32,072 bases of DNA from an uncultured Erysipelotrichaceae bacterium (GCA_902766435.1 CACXDM010000063.1:1-32072), one strand, 5' to 3'. Numbered from the stretch's first letter, positions 1 through 8,014 are shown. The notes: generated from the letters alone by a model not told the origin. A program made the numbers and translations.

Positions 1-272
1 GAGAAGGAGTACACCTCTTCACTTTCAGCCTCAAACGGTATTTCAATCTCTTCGCCGCTGATTGCATCGGGACAATACATATATCCCTCGACATACAGGC
101 TGACATAGAACCGCTCGGATTCCGGATCATAGACGCCGCTTCCTTCGACATGAACATCTTCTGCCGAATTGATCCGGCTGTTGCCGGAGAACTCTGACGG
201 GTCGATCTCAACATTTTCGTCGAATGTCACGTTCTGCGATCCGTGCATCAACTGCGCTTTAGTCCACTTCAC
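1..272 (-). CDS. DUF177/YceD family protein, C-terminus outside window
   Basis: The minus-strand frame opens with a GTG at 272 and stays open to the window edge, giving about 90 residues (start VKWTKAQLMHGS). The start has an AGGAG about 8 nt upstream and a near-consensus promoter at 304-332. The N-terminal pattern, with a short basic start, a stretch rich in Asp and Glu, then VEGYMYCPDAISGE, matches DUF177 (YceD). Members of that family normally sit directly before rpmF (ribosomal protein bL32) and affect 23S rRNA accumulation. The rpmF gene would lie off the left edge and cannot be seen. The family call rests on remembered pattern and the reading frame, not on a search. Confidence 0.75.
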   Translation of the reverse strand, partial: MKWTKAQLMHGSQNVTFDENVEIDPSEFSGNSRINSAEDVHVEGSGVYDPESERFYVSLYVEGYMYCPDAISGEEIEIPFEAESEEVYSF

Positions 273-303
273 GGTCTTTCTCCTCGTTCGTTAACGCTAA
301 AAC

Positions 304-332
304 ATTATAAGCATACTGCTTTTTAAAGTCAA
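304..332 (-). promoter_or_regulatory. Sigma-A promoter for the DUF177 gene
   Basis: Read on the minus strand, TTGACT (327-332) and a perfect TATAAT (304-309) are separated by 17 nt. The expected start lies about 25 nt before the GTG at 272. It is the closest match to the housekeeping consensus in the window, as fits a gene probably co-transcribed with a ribosomal protein. Confidence 0.85.
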
Positions 333-360
333 TTATTAACGTTTTTTTCAGGGAAAATCA

Positions 361-1245
361 TCAAATATGTGCTTTGATCCATGCCAGAATGTCATTATAG
401 ACCAGCATATGATCTTCTTCCTGAAGTATTTCGTGCCTCATGCCCGGAAACATTCTGACACCAACGTTCTTATAGCCTGCCTGACGGAGTCTTTCCGCGC
501 TGTAGTGAAATCCCTTCTCGCCGCCGATACACGGATCGTCCTCACCGGCAATCAGATAGATGGGAAGCTCAGGATTATTGCATCTGTAGAGTGAAAGATC
601 ATTCATCTGAATCATCCCGTCAAACAGATCTTTGTAGCCCTGAACCGTAAACGGGAAGCCGGCATCCGGATCAGCGATATAACGGTCAACGTTTTCCTCC
701 AGATAGCTCAGCCAGTCAAGCGGTGTACGCGGGTTTTCGATTCCCTTATTGAAGCTGCCGGTCGCCAGCTGATCAAGCAGAGAGGAATGTCCCTTCTTTC
801 CGTTTCTGACCGCTGATATCGAGGCAATCGTTTTTCCGGCAGAAGCAGCCGGCGTATAAACCGGAGCCCCGCTCAGAATGATGCCGTCAATCAGACCGTC
901 ATGCAGCTGCAGAAAGCATCTGCCGATCATCGACCCCATTGAATGCCCGAGCAGAAACACGGGTATCTTCGGAAACTGCTTCCGGGTGAACACCGCCATT
1001 TCCACAGCACTCATGACCAGGTTTCTCCACCCGCTGTTTTCACCGAACCAGCCGCGGTCCTCTCCCTGATCCGTCTCGCCGTGACCCGGCAGATCGTATG
1101 TTACGACAGCGATGTCATGATCCGCAAGAAAACGGGCAAAATCCTCATAGCGGTATCTGTGTTCCTGCATGCCGTGAACGATAAATACGGCTGCCTTCGG
1201 TTTTCCTTCCGTTCCGAAAACGTTGCTTGCATAATTATTATCCAT
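361..1245 (-). CDS. Alpha/beta hydrolase, monoacylglycerol lipase / lysophospholipase-like
   Basis: The 294-residue protein has the serine hydrolase layout of the Hydrolase_4 family. The oxyanion HG is at residues 24-25 (IVHGMQEH) and the nucleophile elbow GHSMGS places Ser at 102. An acidic GEDDP is near 234-238 and the catalytic His is at about 271 (MRHEI). There is no signal peptide, so it is likely cytoplasmic and acts on lipid esters; the substrate cannot be told from sequence. ATG at 1245 is preceded by AGAGGAG. It diverges from tmcAL with 66 bp between them. No U-tailed hairpin follows its stop, so its transcript may run into the DUF177 gene, which also has its own promoter. Confidence 0.85.
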   Translation of the reverse strand: MDNNYASNVFGTEGKPKAAVFIVHGMQEHRYRYEDFARFLADHDIAVVTYDLPGHGETDQGEDRGWFGENSGWRNLVMSAVEMAVFTRKQFPKIPVFLLGHSMGSMIGRCFLQLHDGLIDGIILSGAPVYTPAASAGKTIASISAVRNGKKGHSSLLDQLATGSFNKGIENPRTPLDWLSYLEENVDRYIADPDAGFPFTVQGYKDLFDGMIQMNDLSLYRCNNPELPIYLIAGEDDPCIGGEKGFHYSAERLRQAGYKNVGVRMFPGMRHEILQEEDHMLVYNDILAWIKAHI

Positions 1246-1311
1246 TGTAAAATTCTCCTCTGTAGAATCATTTTTCTTATTGTATCATGTTAAAGAAGGA
1301 AAATATATTGT

Positions 1312-2436
1312 ATGAAAACATGCGGAATCACGGCTGAATACAACCCGTTTCATAACGGACATGCATACCATATAAAGAAAAGCAGAGAACTGACCGGATG
1401 CGATGCGGTAATCGCCGTCATGTCCGGTAATTTTGTTCAGCGGGGTGAACCTGCTTTGATCGACAAATGGAAAAGAGCGGAAGCAGCCATCAGAGGCGGA
1501 GCAGATATTGTGATAGAGCTGCCGTTTCTCAGCAGCGTTCAGAGCGCGTCGGTTTTTGCGGCGAAAAGTGTTGAGTATCTCAAAATGGCAAAAGCTGACT
1601 GGATCAGTTTCGGCAGTGAGTGCGGCAATCTTGAAAATCTTCAGGATATTGCGGATACCTCTGTCAACCCGGACCATATAAAGATGCTGCTGGATGAAGG
1701 AATGTCCTATCCCCGGGCATACAGTCTGCTTACCAGACAGATGATGCCGAATGATCTGCTTGCAGTCTCTTATCTGAAGGAAATGAAGAATACCGGCATT
1801 ACCCCTGTTATCGTTCAGCGTACCTCAGAATACCTGAGTGAGGAAATGCACCCGTACGCAAGTGCAGCCGCAGTCAGAAAAGCTGTTTCAAAAGGTGCGG
1901 ACATCAGTCATGCGACCCCGATGGCAGAAACCATAAACAACAGTTTCTGTGTATTGCCGGAAATGTACTATCCCTATCTCCGGACTCTTCTTCTGACCGA
2001 AACACGTCAGCAGCTTCAGCGTTATTTTCTGAACGCCGAGGGAATCGAAAAAGTCCTGACGGAAAATGCCATGCATGAGAGCAGCTGGGAAGGATTCCTG
2101 AATGCCTGCACAAGCTACAGATATACAGCATCCAGAATCAGGAGAACCTGTCTTCAGATCATGTGTCATGTCACCCGGGATGAAGCCGGACAGATCGCTT
2201 CCGAACCGGCTGTGCTGCGGATTCTCGCCCTGAATGATACGGGAAGAAAATGGCTGAAGGAAAGAAAAACGGAAGACCCGGACTTCCCCGCCGCTGCCAG
2301 ATTTGCCGAACTGCCTGAGCACAGAAGAGAAGCCGAATACCGCGCAGCCATGCTGTATGCCAGTGTTCTTCCGGAAGAGCAGCGTGAGCAGGTAATAAAA
2401 AAAGAGATCCGGGGATCTCTTTACATCACAGACTGA
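1312..2436 (+). CDS. tmcAL: tRNA(Met) cytidine acetate ligase (TmcAL, YlbM family)
   Basis: This 374-residue nucleotidyltransferase-fold protein opens with CGITAEYNPFHNGHAYHI, whose FHNGH is the HxGH-type ATP-binding motif. It continues with VMSGNFVQRGEPA, typical of the YlbM/TmcAL family. The known B. subtilis enzyme uses acetate and ATP to make N4-acetylcytidine at the wobble base of elongator tRNA-Met. The length is a little under the usual 390-400 residues. AAGAAGG lies about 11 nt before the ATG. The last codons also encode the hairpin used as the yebC terminator on the opposite strand, and its own terminator begins in its stop codon. Confidence 0.92.
   Translation: MKTCGITAEYNPFHNGHAYHIKKSRELTGCDAVIAVMSGNFVQRGEPALIDKWKRAEAAIRGGADIVIELPFLSSVQSASVFAAKSVEYLKMAKADWISFGSECGNLENLQDIADTSVNPDHIKMLLDEGMSYPRAYSLLTRQMMPNDLLAVSYLKEMKNTGITPVIVQRTSEYLSEEMHPYASAAAVRKAVSKGADISHATPMAETINNSFCVLPEMYYPYLRTLLLTETRQQLQRYFLNAEGIEKVLTENAMHESSWEGFLNACTSYRYTASRIRRTCLQIMCHVTRDEAGQIASEPAVLRILALNDTGRKWLKERKTEDPDFPAAARFAELPEHRREAEYRAAMLYASVLPEEQREQVIKKEIRGSLYITD
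2396..2420 (-). terminator. Intrinsic terminator for yebC, inside the tmcAL coding end
   Basis: Minus-strand reading gives AGAGATCC, a two-base CC loop, GGATCTCT, then at least seven T. It lies 40 nt beyond the yebC stop and within the last codons of tmcAL. On the plus strand the same hairpin has no U-tract after it, so it is directional. Confidence 0.8.
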
Positions 2437-2461
2437 TACTTCCCTGCGGAAGTATTTTTTT
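2436..2461 (+). terminator. Intrinsic terminator of tmcAL
   Basis: ATACTTCC (2436-2443), loop CTGC, GGAAGTAT (2448-2455) and a run of T follow immediately. The hairpin starts on the last base of the tmcAL stop codon, and its T-run overlaps the yebC stop codon on the other strand. Confidence 0.9.
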
Positions 2462-3194
2462 ATGCTTCAGACGGCATTCTGACGTTTGTATAAACCTTGT
2501 TTACGTCATCTACGTCATTCAGCATATCCATAAGCTTATGATAGGATTCAATGTCTTCCGGTTCTGTGAGTTCGACATACTCGTTCGGCAGCATCGTTGT
2601 CTCGCAGACATCAAACTCGATATTCGGAATCAGTTTTTCAATTGCATCCTGGGCCGGACCGAAATCCGCAAATGTTGTCTTAACAGTCATAATGCCGTCT
2701 TCAACAGTAATATCCTGAACATCAACATCTGCTTCCATCATTGCATCAAGCATTGCCTCTTCATCGTCAAACTTGAATTCAAACAGACCGACATTTTCAT
2801 AGTTGTAGGAAACACCGCCGGCATTAACCATCTTGGCTCCCTTTGTCTTATTGAAGGCTGTCTTGACATTTGTATAAGAACGGTTAGTGTTGTCTGTCAG
2901 ACAGTCAACGATAATTGTGCTGTTGCCGGGACCGAATCCTTCATAACGGGCTTCATCATAGTTCTCATCTGTTCCGCCCTTTGCCTTATCGATCGCTCTT
3001 TTGATGACATCAGCCGGAACCTGGTTGGATTTGGCTTCAGCAATCTTTCTCTTCAGCGTGAGATTCATATCCGGATCGGGAACGCCGCTCTTTGCCGCAA
3101 TATATAATTCTTTTCCGAATCTGGAATACAGCTTGGATTTGATCGCTGCTGTTTTTGCCATACTGGCAGCTCTGACTTCATGTGCTCTTCCCAT
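2460..3194 (-). CDS. yebC: YebC/PmpR family translation factor, YeeI (YebC2)-like
   Basis: The 244-residue protein is a full-length member of the YebC/TACO1 family. It shows the conserved YEGFGPGNSTIIVDCLTDN block near residues 85-103 and the N-terminal KSGVPDPDMN block. Its start MGRAHE and the SEENYDE-like GTDENYDEARYEGFG resemble B. subtilis YeeI rather than YrbC. Recent work assigns the YebC2/TACO1 group a role on the ribosome in relieving stalls at proline-rich sequences; older annotation calls the family transcriptional regulators. It is a single-gene transcript with an extended -10 promoter (3240-3268) and a terminator nested in tmcAL. Confidence 0.93.
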   Translation of the reverse strand: MGRAHEVRAASMAKTAAIKSKLYSRFGKELYIAAKSGVPDPDMNLTLKRKIAEAKSNQVPADVIKRAIDKAKGGTDENYDEARYEGFGPGNSTIIVDCLTDNTNRSYTNVKTAFNKTKGAKMVNAGGVSYNYENVGLFEFKFDDEEAMLDAMMEADVDVQDITVEDGIMTVKTTFADFGPAQDAIEKLIPNIEFDVCETTMLPNEYVELTEPEDIESYHKLMDMLNDVDDVNKVYTNVRMPSEA

Positions 3195-3239
3195 AATTGA
3201 TACCTTCTTTCATTCCTTACTTACAAAAATAACGTAAGT

Positions 3240-3268
3240 ATTATATCAAATGCATTTTCTCTTGTGAA
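3240..3268 (-). promoter_or_regulatory. Promoter of yebC with extended -10
   Basis: On the minus strand TTCACA (3263-3268), a 17-nt spacer, then TGA-TATAAT (-10 at 3240-3245) form a strong promoter with an extended -10. Immediately downstream, ACTTAC and GTAAGT (3219-3224 and 3234-3239) make a short inverted repeat that covers the likely transcription start. It may be an operator or a small 5' hairpin. Confidence 0.75.
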
Positions 3269-3312
3269 CAAAATATCTCACGGAACAGTTTTACAAAACG
3301 TAATTTCCCGCT

Positions 3313-4872
3313 TCACTTCCGACCGGAACGGTAATTGGCAATCAGATTTTCAGCCTGTCTGATCCCGTCCACGGCACTCGAGACAATTCCGCCGGCATAA
3401 CCGGCACCCTCTCCGCAGGGATACAGACCGCTGCAGGAAATACTGACACCTCTCTCATCTCTTTCCATTCTGATGGGTGAGCTGGAACGGGATTCCATAC
3501 CGACCATGATCCCCTGCGTGATAAAACCGGGGATTCTGCGGTCAAAATCACTGAATGCTTCGGCAAGTGAAAGATTCACCTCTTCCGAAAACAGACCGTG
3601 CATATCCTCCCAGACATTCCCCCGCGGATAGGAAGAAGCCAATACGGGACTCTCCGTTTTTCTGTTCTTCAGATAGTCGGCAATGTTCTGCGACGGTGCC
3701 TGATACTTTCTGCGCCATGCCCTTTTTTCCAGTTCGCTCTGAAAAACATAACCATCCAAAGGATGACCGTGATCAAAGTCTCTGCGCGGAATCTGAACGA
3801 GTATTGCGCTGTTCGCATTATTTCCGCTGCGGCCGGAGTAACTCATACCGTTAACCGCAAGCATCCCCTCTTCCGTAGATGCAGGAATCACGATGCCTCC
3901 CGGGCACATACAGAAAGAATATACTCCTCTTCCGGAAGAAGCTTTGAAAGCCAGGCGGTAGCTGGCAGCCGGCAGTCCGGGACTGCCGCTGAATTTCCCG
4001 TACTGGTTACGGTTGATCATTTCCTGCGGATGTTCAACACGGATGCCTGCCGCAAAATCTTTCTGGAATATCTCAATTCCGCAGGCAAGAAGACTCTCAT
4101 ACGTTTCCCTGGCGCTGTGGCCGAGAGCAGCGATCAAATCGGTGCATTCAATCATTCCCCGGCTTGTCTCAACTCCGCTGAGCTTTCCCTGAGATATCAC
4201 AATACGCTGCGCCTTAGTCTCAAAACGGACCTCTCCGCCCAGCCGGATAATCTTTTCCCGGATATTCTTCACGATACCGACCAGCTGATCCGTACCCAGA
4301 TGAGGCATCGCCTGATACATGATTTCCGGTGAGGCACCTGCTTCCACAAACTCTTCCAGTACCTTTCTGATTCTGTGGTTCTTGATTCTTGTCGTCAGCT
4401 TGCCGTCGGAAAATGTCCCGGCGCCGCCTTCCCCGTACTGCACGTTGCTTTCCGGATCCAGTATTCCTTCTTTGAAAAAACGCTCAACATCTTCCGTTCT
4501 TTGTTCAACCGGTCTGCCTCTTTCGATCACAACCGGGCAGCACCCGCATTCCGCCAGAATCAATGCCGCAAACATACCGGCAGGACCGAAACCGGCGACC
4601 ACCGGTCTTTCCGGCATAACTGTCTTCTCAGGAAGAATGTACTTTTCTTCGTTTCCCTCCGCAACATCTTTCCTGCGGAGATACTTTTCCTGCCGTTTCA
4701 CTTCAGCGAATACACTGTATGAATACCGCAGTTCGCAGTGTCTGGCATCAAGGGACTGTCTGTCAATCTTAAAGGAAATGATATCCGAGGGCGGACATCT
4801 CAGCTTGGCTGCGATATGTTCCCGGTTCAGTTTTTCATCTATTTCCGTATAAACCTGATGTATTTTCAGCAT
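3313..4872 (-). CDS. FAD-dependent dehydrogenase, COG2509 family
   Basis: The protein has 519 residues from the ATG at 4872, which AAAGGA precedes by 8 nt. An upstream in-frame TTG at 4893 lacks such support. After an N-terminal domain of about 85 residues comes the dinucleotide-binding motif VVAGFGPAGMFAAL. Next are ERG and the family-typical YGEGGAGTFSDGKL block, then a C-terminal FAD site (LYPCGEGAGYAGGI). These are hallmarks of COG2509, annotated as NAD(P)/FAD-dependent oxidoreductase. Substrate and partner are unknown for the family. It is monocistronic, with its own promoter-like sequence and no obvious U-tailed hairpin before the yebC promoter region. Confidence 0.88.
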   Translation of the reverse strand: MLKIHQVYTEIDEKLNREHIAAKLRCPPSDIISFKIDRQSLDARHCELRYSYSVFAEVKRQEKYLRRKDVAEGNEEKYILPEKTVMPERPVVAGFGPAGMFAALILAECGCCPVVIERGRPVEQRTEDVERFFKEGILDPESNVQYGEGGAGTFSDGKLTTRIKNHRIRKVLEEFVEAGASPEIMYQAMPHLGTDQLVGIVKNIREKIIRLGGEVRFETKAQRIVISQGKLSGVETSRGMIECTDLIAALGHSARETYESLLACGIEIFQKDFAAGIRVEHPQEMINRNQYGKFSGSPGLPAASYRLAFKASSGRGVYSFCMCPGGIVIPASTEEGMLAVNGMSYSGRSGNNANSAILVQIPRRDFDHGHPLDGYVFQSELEKRAWRRKYQAPSQNIADYLKNRKTESPVLASSYPRGNVWEDMHGLFSEEVNLSLAEAFSDFDRRIPGFITQGIMVGMESRSSSPIRMERDERGVSISCSGLYPCGEGAGYAGGIVSSAVDGIRQAENLIANYRSGRK

Positions 4873-4909
4873 TGAATAATCCTTTCTCTGCAAAGGTCAA
4901 GTAGATTTT

Positions 4910-4937
4910 ATCATAATGTCCGGTACCGGTCTTTGAA
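4910..4937 (-). promoter_or_regulatory. Possible promoter of the COG2509 gene, with palindromic spacer
   Basis: On the minus strand TTCAAA (4932-4937) and TATGAT (4910-4915) are 16 nt apart. The spacer contains the perfect 10-bp palindrome CCGGTACCGG (4920-4929), which could bind a repressor between -35 and -10. The match to consensus is moderate. Confidence 0.45.
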
Positions 4938-4985
4938 CATAGTATATTTTGCCGAAATCATGTAATCGCTTTCAGCAGAGTCTTG

Positions 4986-4994
4986 TGCTACAAT
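4986..4994 (+). promoter_or_regulatory. Extended -10 of the PPP phosphatase gene
   Basis: TGC-TACAAT is an extended -10 element 22 nt before the ATG at 5016. No good -35 hexamer is seen at the normal distance. The ribosome binding site TTGAGG sits 5 nt before the start codon. Confidence 0.6.
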
Positions 4995-5015
4995 GAAAAA
5001 TGATTTGAGGTATAT

Positions 5016-5750
5016 ATGTCAACATATGTTGTTAGTGATCTTCACGGATGTAAACAGGAATTTGACCAAATGCTGGATCTGATTCAGTTCAGCGAATATG
5101 ATGATCTTTGGATTAACGGCGATATCTGTGACCGGGGAAAGGAATCCATTCCCCTTCTCCAGGAAATCATGTCATATGAAAACATGCATCTGATATTCGG
5201 CAATCATGATGTCTGGCTGGCAAGATACTGTCAGGAAATGATTGATGCAAAAAAAGACAATAACTCTGTCGATATGACAGATGATCTGACCTGCTGGCTC
5301 CATTACAACGGCGGCTACCGTACGGCAGACCAGTTCATGGATCTCGATTTCCCGGAATGCTATGATATCAAGCTTTATTTTGAAGACAAGCTTCTTTATA
5401 AATATCTGACGGTAAACGGACGCAGATTTCTTCTGATCCACGCCGGACTGGCAGATAATTATATGGATCCTTCCGTAAAGCTCTCCGAAGTGCCGGAACA
5501 GATTCTGATCTGGTCGCATGTCGATATCGACTGCAATCCGTTTCCGGATACGACAATGATCGTCGGTCATATCCCCACCTTCCTCTACGGGCCGGAGTAT
5601 GACGGAAAGATCATCCACAGTGAAAATGATTCGACGATTCATATTGACTGCGGCTGTGCCTATGGGAGAACCCTCGGCTGTATCCGTCTGGATGACATGA
5701 AAGAATTCTATGTACCCAGCACCTATCCCCGCAAAGGCGGTCTCGTGTAG
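5016..5750 (+). CDS. Metallophosphoesterase of the PPP serine/threonine phosphatase family
   Basis: The 244-residue cytoplasmic protein carries the full PPP metal-site set: SDLHGC (D-x-H), NGDICDRGKES (GDxxDRG), IFGNHDVW (GNHD), LLIHAGL and IVGHIPTF. In bacteria this family includes phosphoprotein phosphatases and diadenosine tetraphosphatases (PrpE, ApaH). Nothing here separates the two, so the substrate is open. It is a single-gene plus-strand transcript with an extended -10 promoter and a strong terminator. Confidence 0.88.
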   Translation: MSTYVVSDLHGCKQEFDQMLDLIQFSEYDDLWINGDICDRGKESIPLLQEIMSYENMHLIFGNHDVWLARYCQEMIDAKKDNNSVDMTDDLTCWLHYNGGYRTADQFMDLDFPECYDIKLYFEDKLLYKYLTVNGRRFLLIHAGLADNYMDPSVKLSEVPEQILIWSHVDIDCNPFPDTTMIVGHIPTFLYGPEYDGKIIHSENDSTIHIDCGCAYGRTLGCIRLDDMKEFYVPSTYPRKGGLV

Positions 5751-5760
5751 AAAACAAAAG

Positions 5761-5790
5761 AATCCCCGTGCAGAAATGCATGGGGATTTT
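5761..5790 (+). terminator. Intrinsic terminator of the PPP phosphatase gene
   Basis: A 12-bp stem (AATCCCCGTGCA with TGCATGGGGATT, one G-U pair) is closed by a GAAA tetraloop at 5773-5776, and TTGT follows. It begins 10 nt after the stop codon. Confidence 0.85.
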
Positions 5791-5807
5791 GTATTGACTT
5801 CAGATAT

Positions 5808-5833
5808 TAAAAAAACCGCTTTTCAGCGGTTTT
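5808..5833 (-). terminator. Intrinsic terminator of ptsI
   Basis: Minus-strand AAAACCGCT, loop GAAA, AGCGGTTTT, then further T form a compact terminator 6 nt after the ptsI stop. It sits back to back with the terminator of the convergent phosphatase gene. Confidence 0.85.
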
Positions 5834-5839
5834 CAAAAA

Positions 5840-7540
5840 TCAGATGCTTGCCTTAACGAGTTCGGTTACTTCTTCCATCGTGTCGAGTTCAACAGCCTTG
5901 GCAGCCATTTCCTTCATTGCTTCATAGCTGAGTCCGTTAATCATCTTACGGGCACGCAGAATGGAAGTTGCACTCATTGAGAATTCATCAAGTCCGAGAC
6001 CGAGCAGTACAGGTGCTGCAAGTTCATCACCGGCCATTTCGCCGCACATTCCGCACCATTTGCCGTTCTTGTGAGCGCCGTCGATTGTCATCTTGATCAG
6101 ACGGAGAATTGACGGGTTCAGCGGCTGATACAGATAGGATACCGGCTGGCTCATACGGTCAGCAGCCATGGAGTACTGGATCAGGTCGTTTGTTCCGATT
6201 GAGAAGAAGTCAGCATACTTGGACAGCTGGTCAGCGAGAACTGCAGCAGCCGGGATTTCGATCATGCATCCGACTTCAACCTTTTCACCTACAGGGATAC
6301 CTTCAGCGATCAGCTTAGCACGTTCTTCATCGTAAACAGCCTTCGCATCCTGGAATTCCTTAACTGTAGCGATCATCGGGAACATAATGCAGAGATGACC
6401 ATATGCGGATGCTCTGAGGAGAGCTCTCAGCTGTGTACGGAAGATGTCTTTCTTGATCAGACAGAAACGGACAGCACGGACACCGAGGAACGGGTTCATT
6501 TCTTCGTCGAATGTATAGTACTTCAGCTTCTTGTCGCCGCCGATATCGAGTGTACGGATAACAACCGGCTTGCCCTCGAGTCCTTCGAGAACTGTCTTAT
6601 AAGCCTGATACTGTGTTTCTTCATCGGGCCAGTCTTCGCTCTTCATATAGAGGAATTCTGTACGGAACAGACCAACGCCTTCGCCGCCGTTGTCCTTGAC
6701 ACCCTGTACGTCTGCCGGTGAACCGATATTGCCGACCAGGAGGACTTTGTGACCGTCTGTGGAAACGGAAGCCTGATCCTTGAGAGCCTTGAGAGCGTCT
6801 TTTTCTGCCTGAAAAGCTTCGCCCTTCTTGATGTATTCTGCCTTCTGCTCTTCTGTCGGATTCAGAATGACTTCACCGCTGATGGCGTCGAGAATGATTT
6901 CATCGCCTTCCTTGGCAGCATCAAGGATTCCTGTACAACCGACAACTGCAGGGATTTCAATGGATCTTGCCATGATGGCGCTGTGGCTTGTACGGCCGCC
7001 GATCTCTGTTGCGAAACCCTTTGCGAATTCCTTGTTCAGGGAACCTGTATCGGAAGGAGTCAGATCCTTTGCAACAATAACAACAGGCTCATCAATTGTT
7101 GCGAGGTTCGGAATCTGCTTTCCGCAGAGATTGCACTTAAGACGGAAAGTAACGTCCTTGATGTCAGCAGCTCTTTCTCTCATATATGCATCTTCCATGG
7201 ACTCGAAAATGCTGACCATCATGTTTGCAACCTGATCTGTTGCGAATTCCGCATTGACGCCTTCGTTCTTGATGGACTCTTCGATCTGACCGCGGAGTTC
7301 AGGGTCATTTGCCATCATAAGATGAGCGTCAAATACAGCGAGTTCTTCAGCTGCGAGACTCTTGGAAGCGACTTCCTTAATCTTTTCGATGTCTTCAACC
7401 GTTTTCTTGAAGGCAGCATCCAGCTTTGCAAGTTCTTCTTCAGCTTTAGCTTCTTTTCTGACAATTTCGAGCACCGGCTGTTCAAGCTTATAGACTTTTG
7501 CAACAGCAATGCCCTGTGAAGCAGCAATACCTTTGAGCAT
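5840..7540 (-). CDS. ptsI: Phosphoenolpyruvate-protein phosphotransferase (PTS enzyme I)
   Basis: The 566-residue full-length enzyme I transfers phosphate from PEP to HPr, the first step of PTS sugar uptake. The phosphorylated His is at 186 in GGRTSHSAIMARS. The C-terminal PEP-binding barrel shows IGTNDLIQYSMAADR and the CGEMAGD loop with the proton-donor Cys at about 499. The start at 7540 has AGGAGG 9 nt upstream. In many Bacillota ptsH precedes ptsI in one operon, but here no HPr gene is adjacent. A cre-like site at 7628-7641 upstream suggests CcpA control. Confidence 0.97.
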   Translation of the reverse strand: MLKGIAASQGIAVAKVYKLEQPVLEIVRKEAKAEEELAKLDAAFKKTVEDIEKIKEVASKSLAAEELAVFDAHLMMANDPELRGQIEESIKNEGVNAEFATDQVANMMVSIFESMEDAYMRERAADIKDVTFRLKCNLCGKQIPNLATIDEPVVIVAKDLTPSDTGSLNKEFAKGFATEIGGRTSHSAIMARSIEIPAVVGCTGILDAAKEGDEIILDAISGEVILNPTEEQKAEYIKKGEAFQAEKDALKALKDQASVSTDGHKVLLVGNIGSPADVQGVKDNGGEGVGLFRTEFLYMKSEDWPDEETQYQAYKTVLEGLEGKPVVIRTLDIGGDKKLKYYTFDEEMNPFLGVRAVRFCLIKKDIFRTQLRALLRASAYGHLCIMFPMIATVKEFQDAKAVYDEERAKLIAEGIPVGEKVEVGCMIEIPAAAVLADQLSKYADFFSIGTNDLIQYSMAADRMSQPVSYLYQPLNPSILRLIKMTIDGAHKNGKWCGMCGEMAGDELAAPVLLGLGLDEFSMSATSILRARKMINGLSYEAMKEMAAKAVELDTMEEVTELVKASI

Positions 7541-7614
7541 TTTACATTACCTCCTGAGTATACTCATTGTTTACACATAAATCAGAACCCCGAAAAAAAG
7601 TCAGGACATCAAAG

Positions 7615-7656
7615 TCAGCTAACATTTGGGAAGCGCTTACAATTCTGATTATGCAT
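7615..7656 (-). other. Possible 13-codon leader ORF upstream of ptsI
   Basis: On the minus strand a clean AAGGAG lies 5 nt before an ATG at 7656 that opens a 13-codon frame ending in TGA at 7615. The frame reads MHNQNCKRFPNVS and overlaps the cre-like site. It may be chance, because no promoter is evident upstream of it and no repeated codon or attenuator hairpin follows. Confidence 0.2.
7628..7641 (-). promoter_or_regulatory. Catabolite-responsive element (cre) upstream of ptsI
   Basis: Minus-strand TGTAAGCGCTTCCC matches the cre pattern TGWAANCGNTNNCW closely, with the palindromic core AAGCGCTT intact. It lies about 90 nt before the ptsI start. In Bacillota such sites bind CcpA with HPr-Ser-P. 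No convincing -35/-10 pair was found nearby, so whether it activates or represses cannot be said. Confidence 0.65.
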
Positions 7657-7687
7657 AATATCTCCTTGTTAAAAATTTTAACATCAT

Positions 7688-8014
7688 TCAAATATTAAGG
7701 CAATGCATGAATTCCTCTACCGCCCTGCGCTTCAGACGGTAATACGACGACGGATTATAGAATACTCTGTACCAACCGGTTTCACTTTTTTCAAGAAAAT
7801 CGTGACGGATAATATTCTTCGTGTCGTTTGAGCAGTCCTGTAAGGTACGGTCAATCGAATGAACATAGGCAATATCGTTCAGATATGAAGGATCGTTTCC
7901 CCTTGCGCCGGAGAATTCATACAGATCAATCCTTTTTTTCGAAGCGATATAAGTATCGCCCATGAACTGCAGAAGTTTTTTCTGCGTCTGATAATCTTTC
8001 GGTTTTTTGATCAT
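7688..8014 (-). CDS. Small HTH-like protein, possibly MG284/MPN403 or ArpU-like
   Basis: The 108-residue protein starts at the ATG at 8014 behind AAGGAG. It is basic and helical. Its C-terminal WYRVFYNPSSYYRLKRRA segment (about residues 80-98) resembles the recognition helix of ArpU and sigma-like phage regulators, where a Ser-x-Tyr-Tyr-Arg-Leu-Lys run follows a turn. I recall a similar pattern in mollicute MG284/MPN403 proteins, but the family name is tentative. It is divergent from the CPBP-like gene, and the 180-bp space between them contains an inverted repeat (8114-8128). That fits local or self-regulation, which is an inference. No terminator separates it from the ptsI leader. Confidence 0.7.
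   Translation of the reverse strand: MIKKPKDYQTQKKLLQFMGDTYIASKKRIDLYEFSGARGNDPSYLNDIAYVHSIDRTLQDCSNDTKNIIRHDFLEKSETGWYRVFYNPSSYYRLKRRAVEEFMHCLNI

Noticed and set aside
3598-4332. 244-codon plus-strand frame opposite the COG2509 gene
   Set aside because: It lies wholly inside a conserved flavoprotein gene on the other strand, with no start signal.
6749-7519. 256-codon plus-strand open frame opposite ptsI
   Set aside because: It is a shadow of the highly conserved enzyme I frame; its product is Cys/Phe-rich, lacks a ribosome site and matches no domain pattern.
7557-7562. TATACT (minus strand) as the ptsI -10 element
   Set aside because: It would put the transcription start within the AGGAGG ribosome binding site, and no -35 fits at 16-18 nt.
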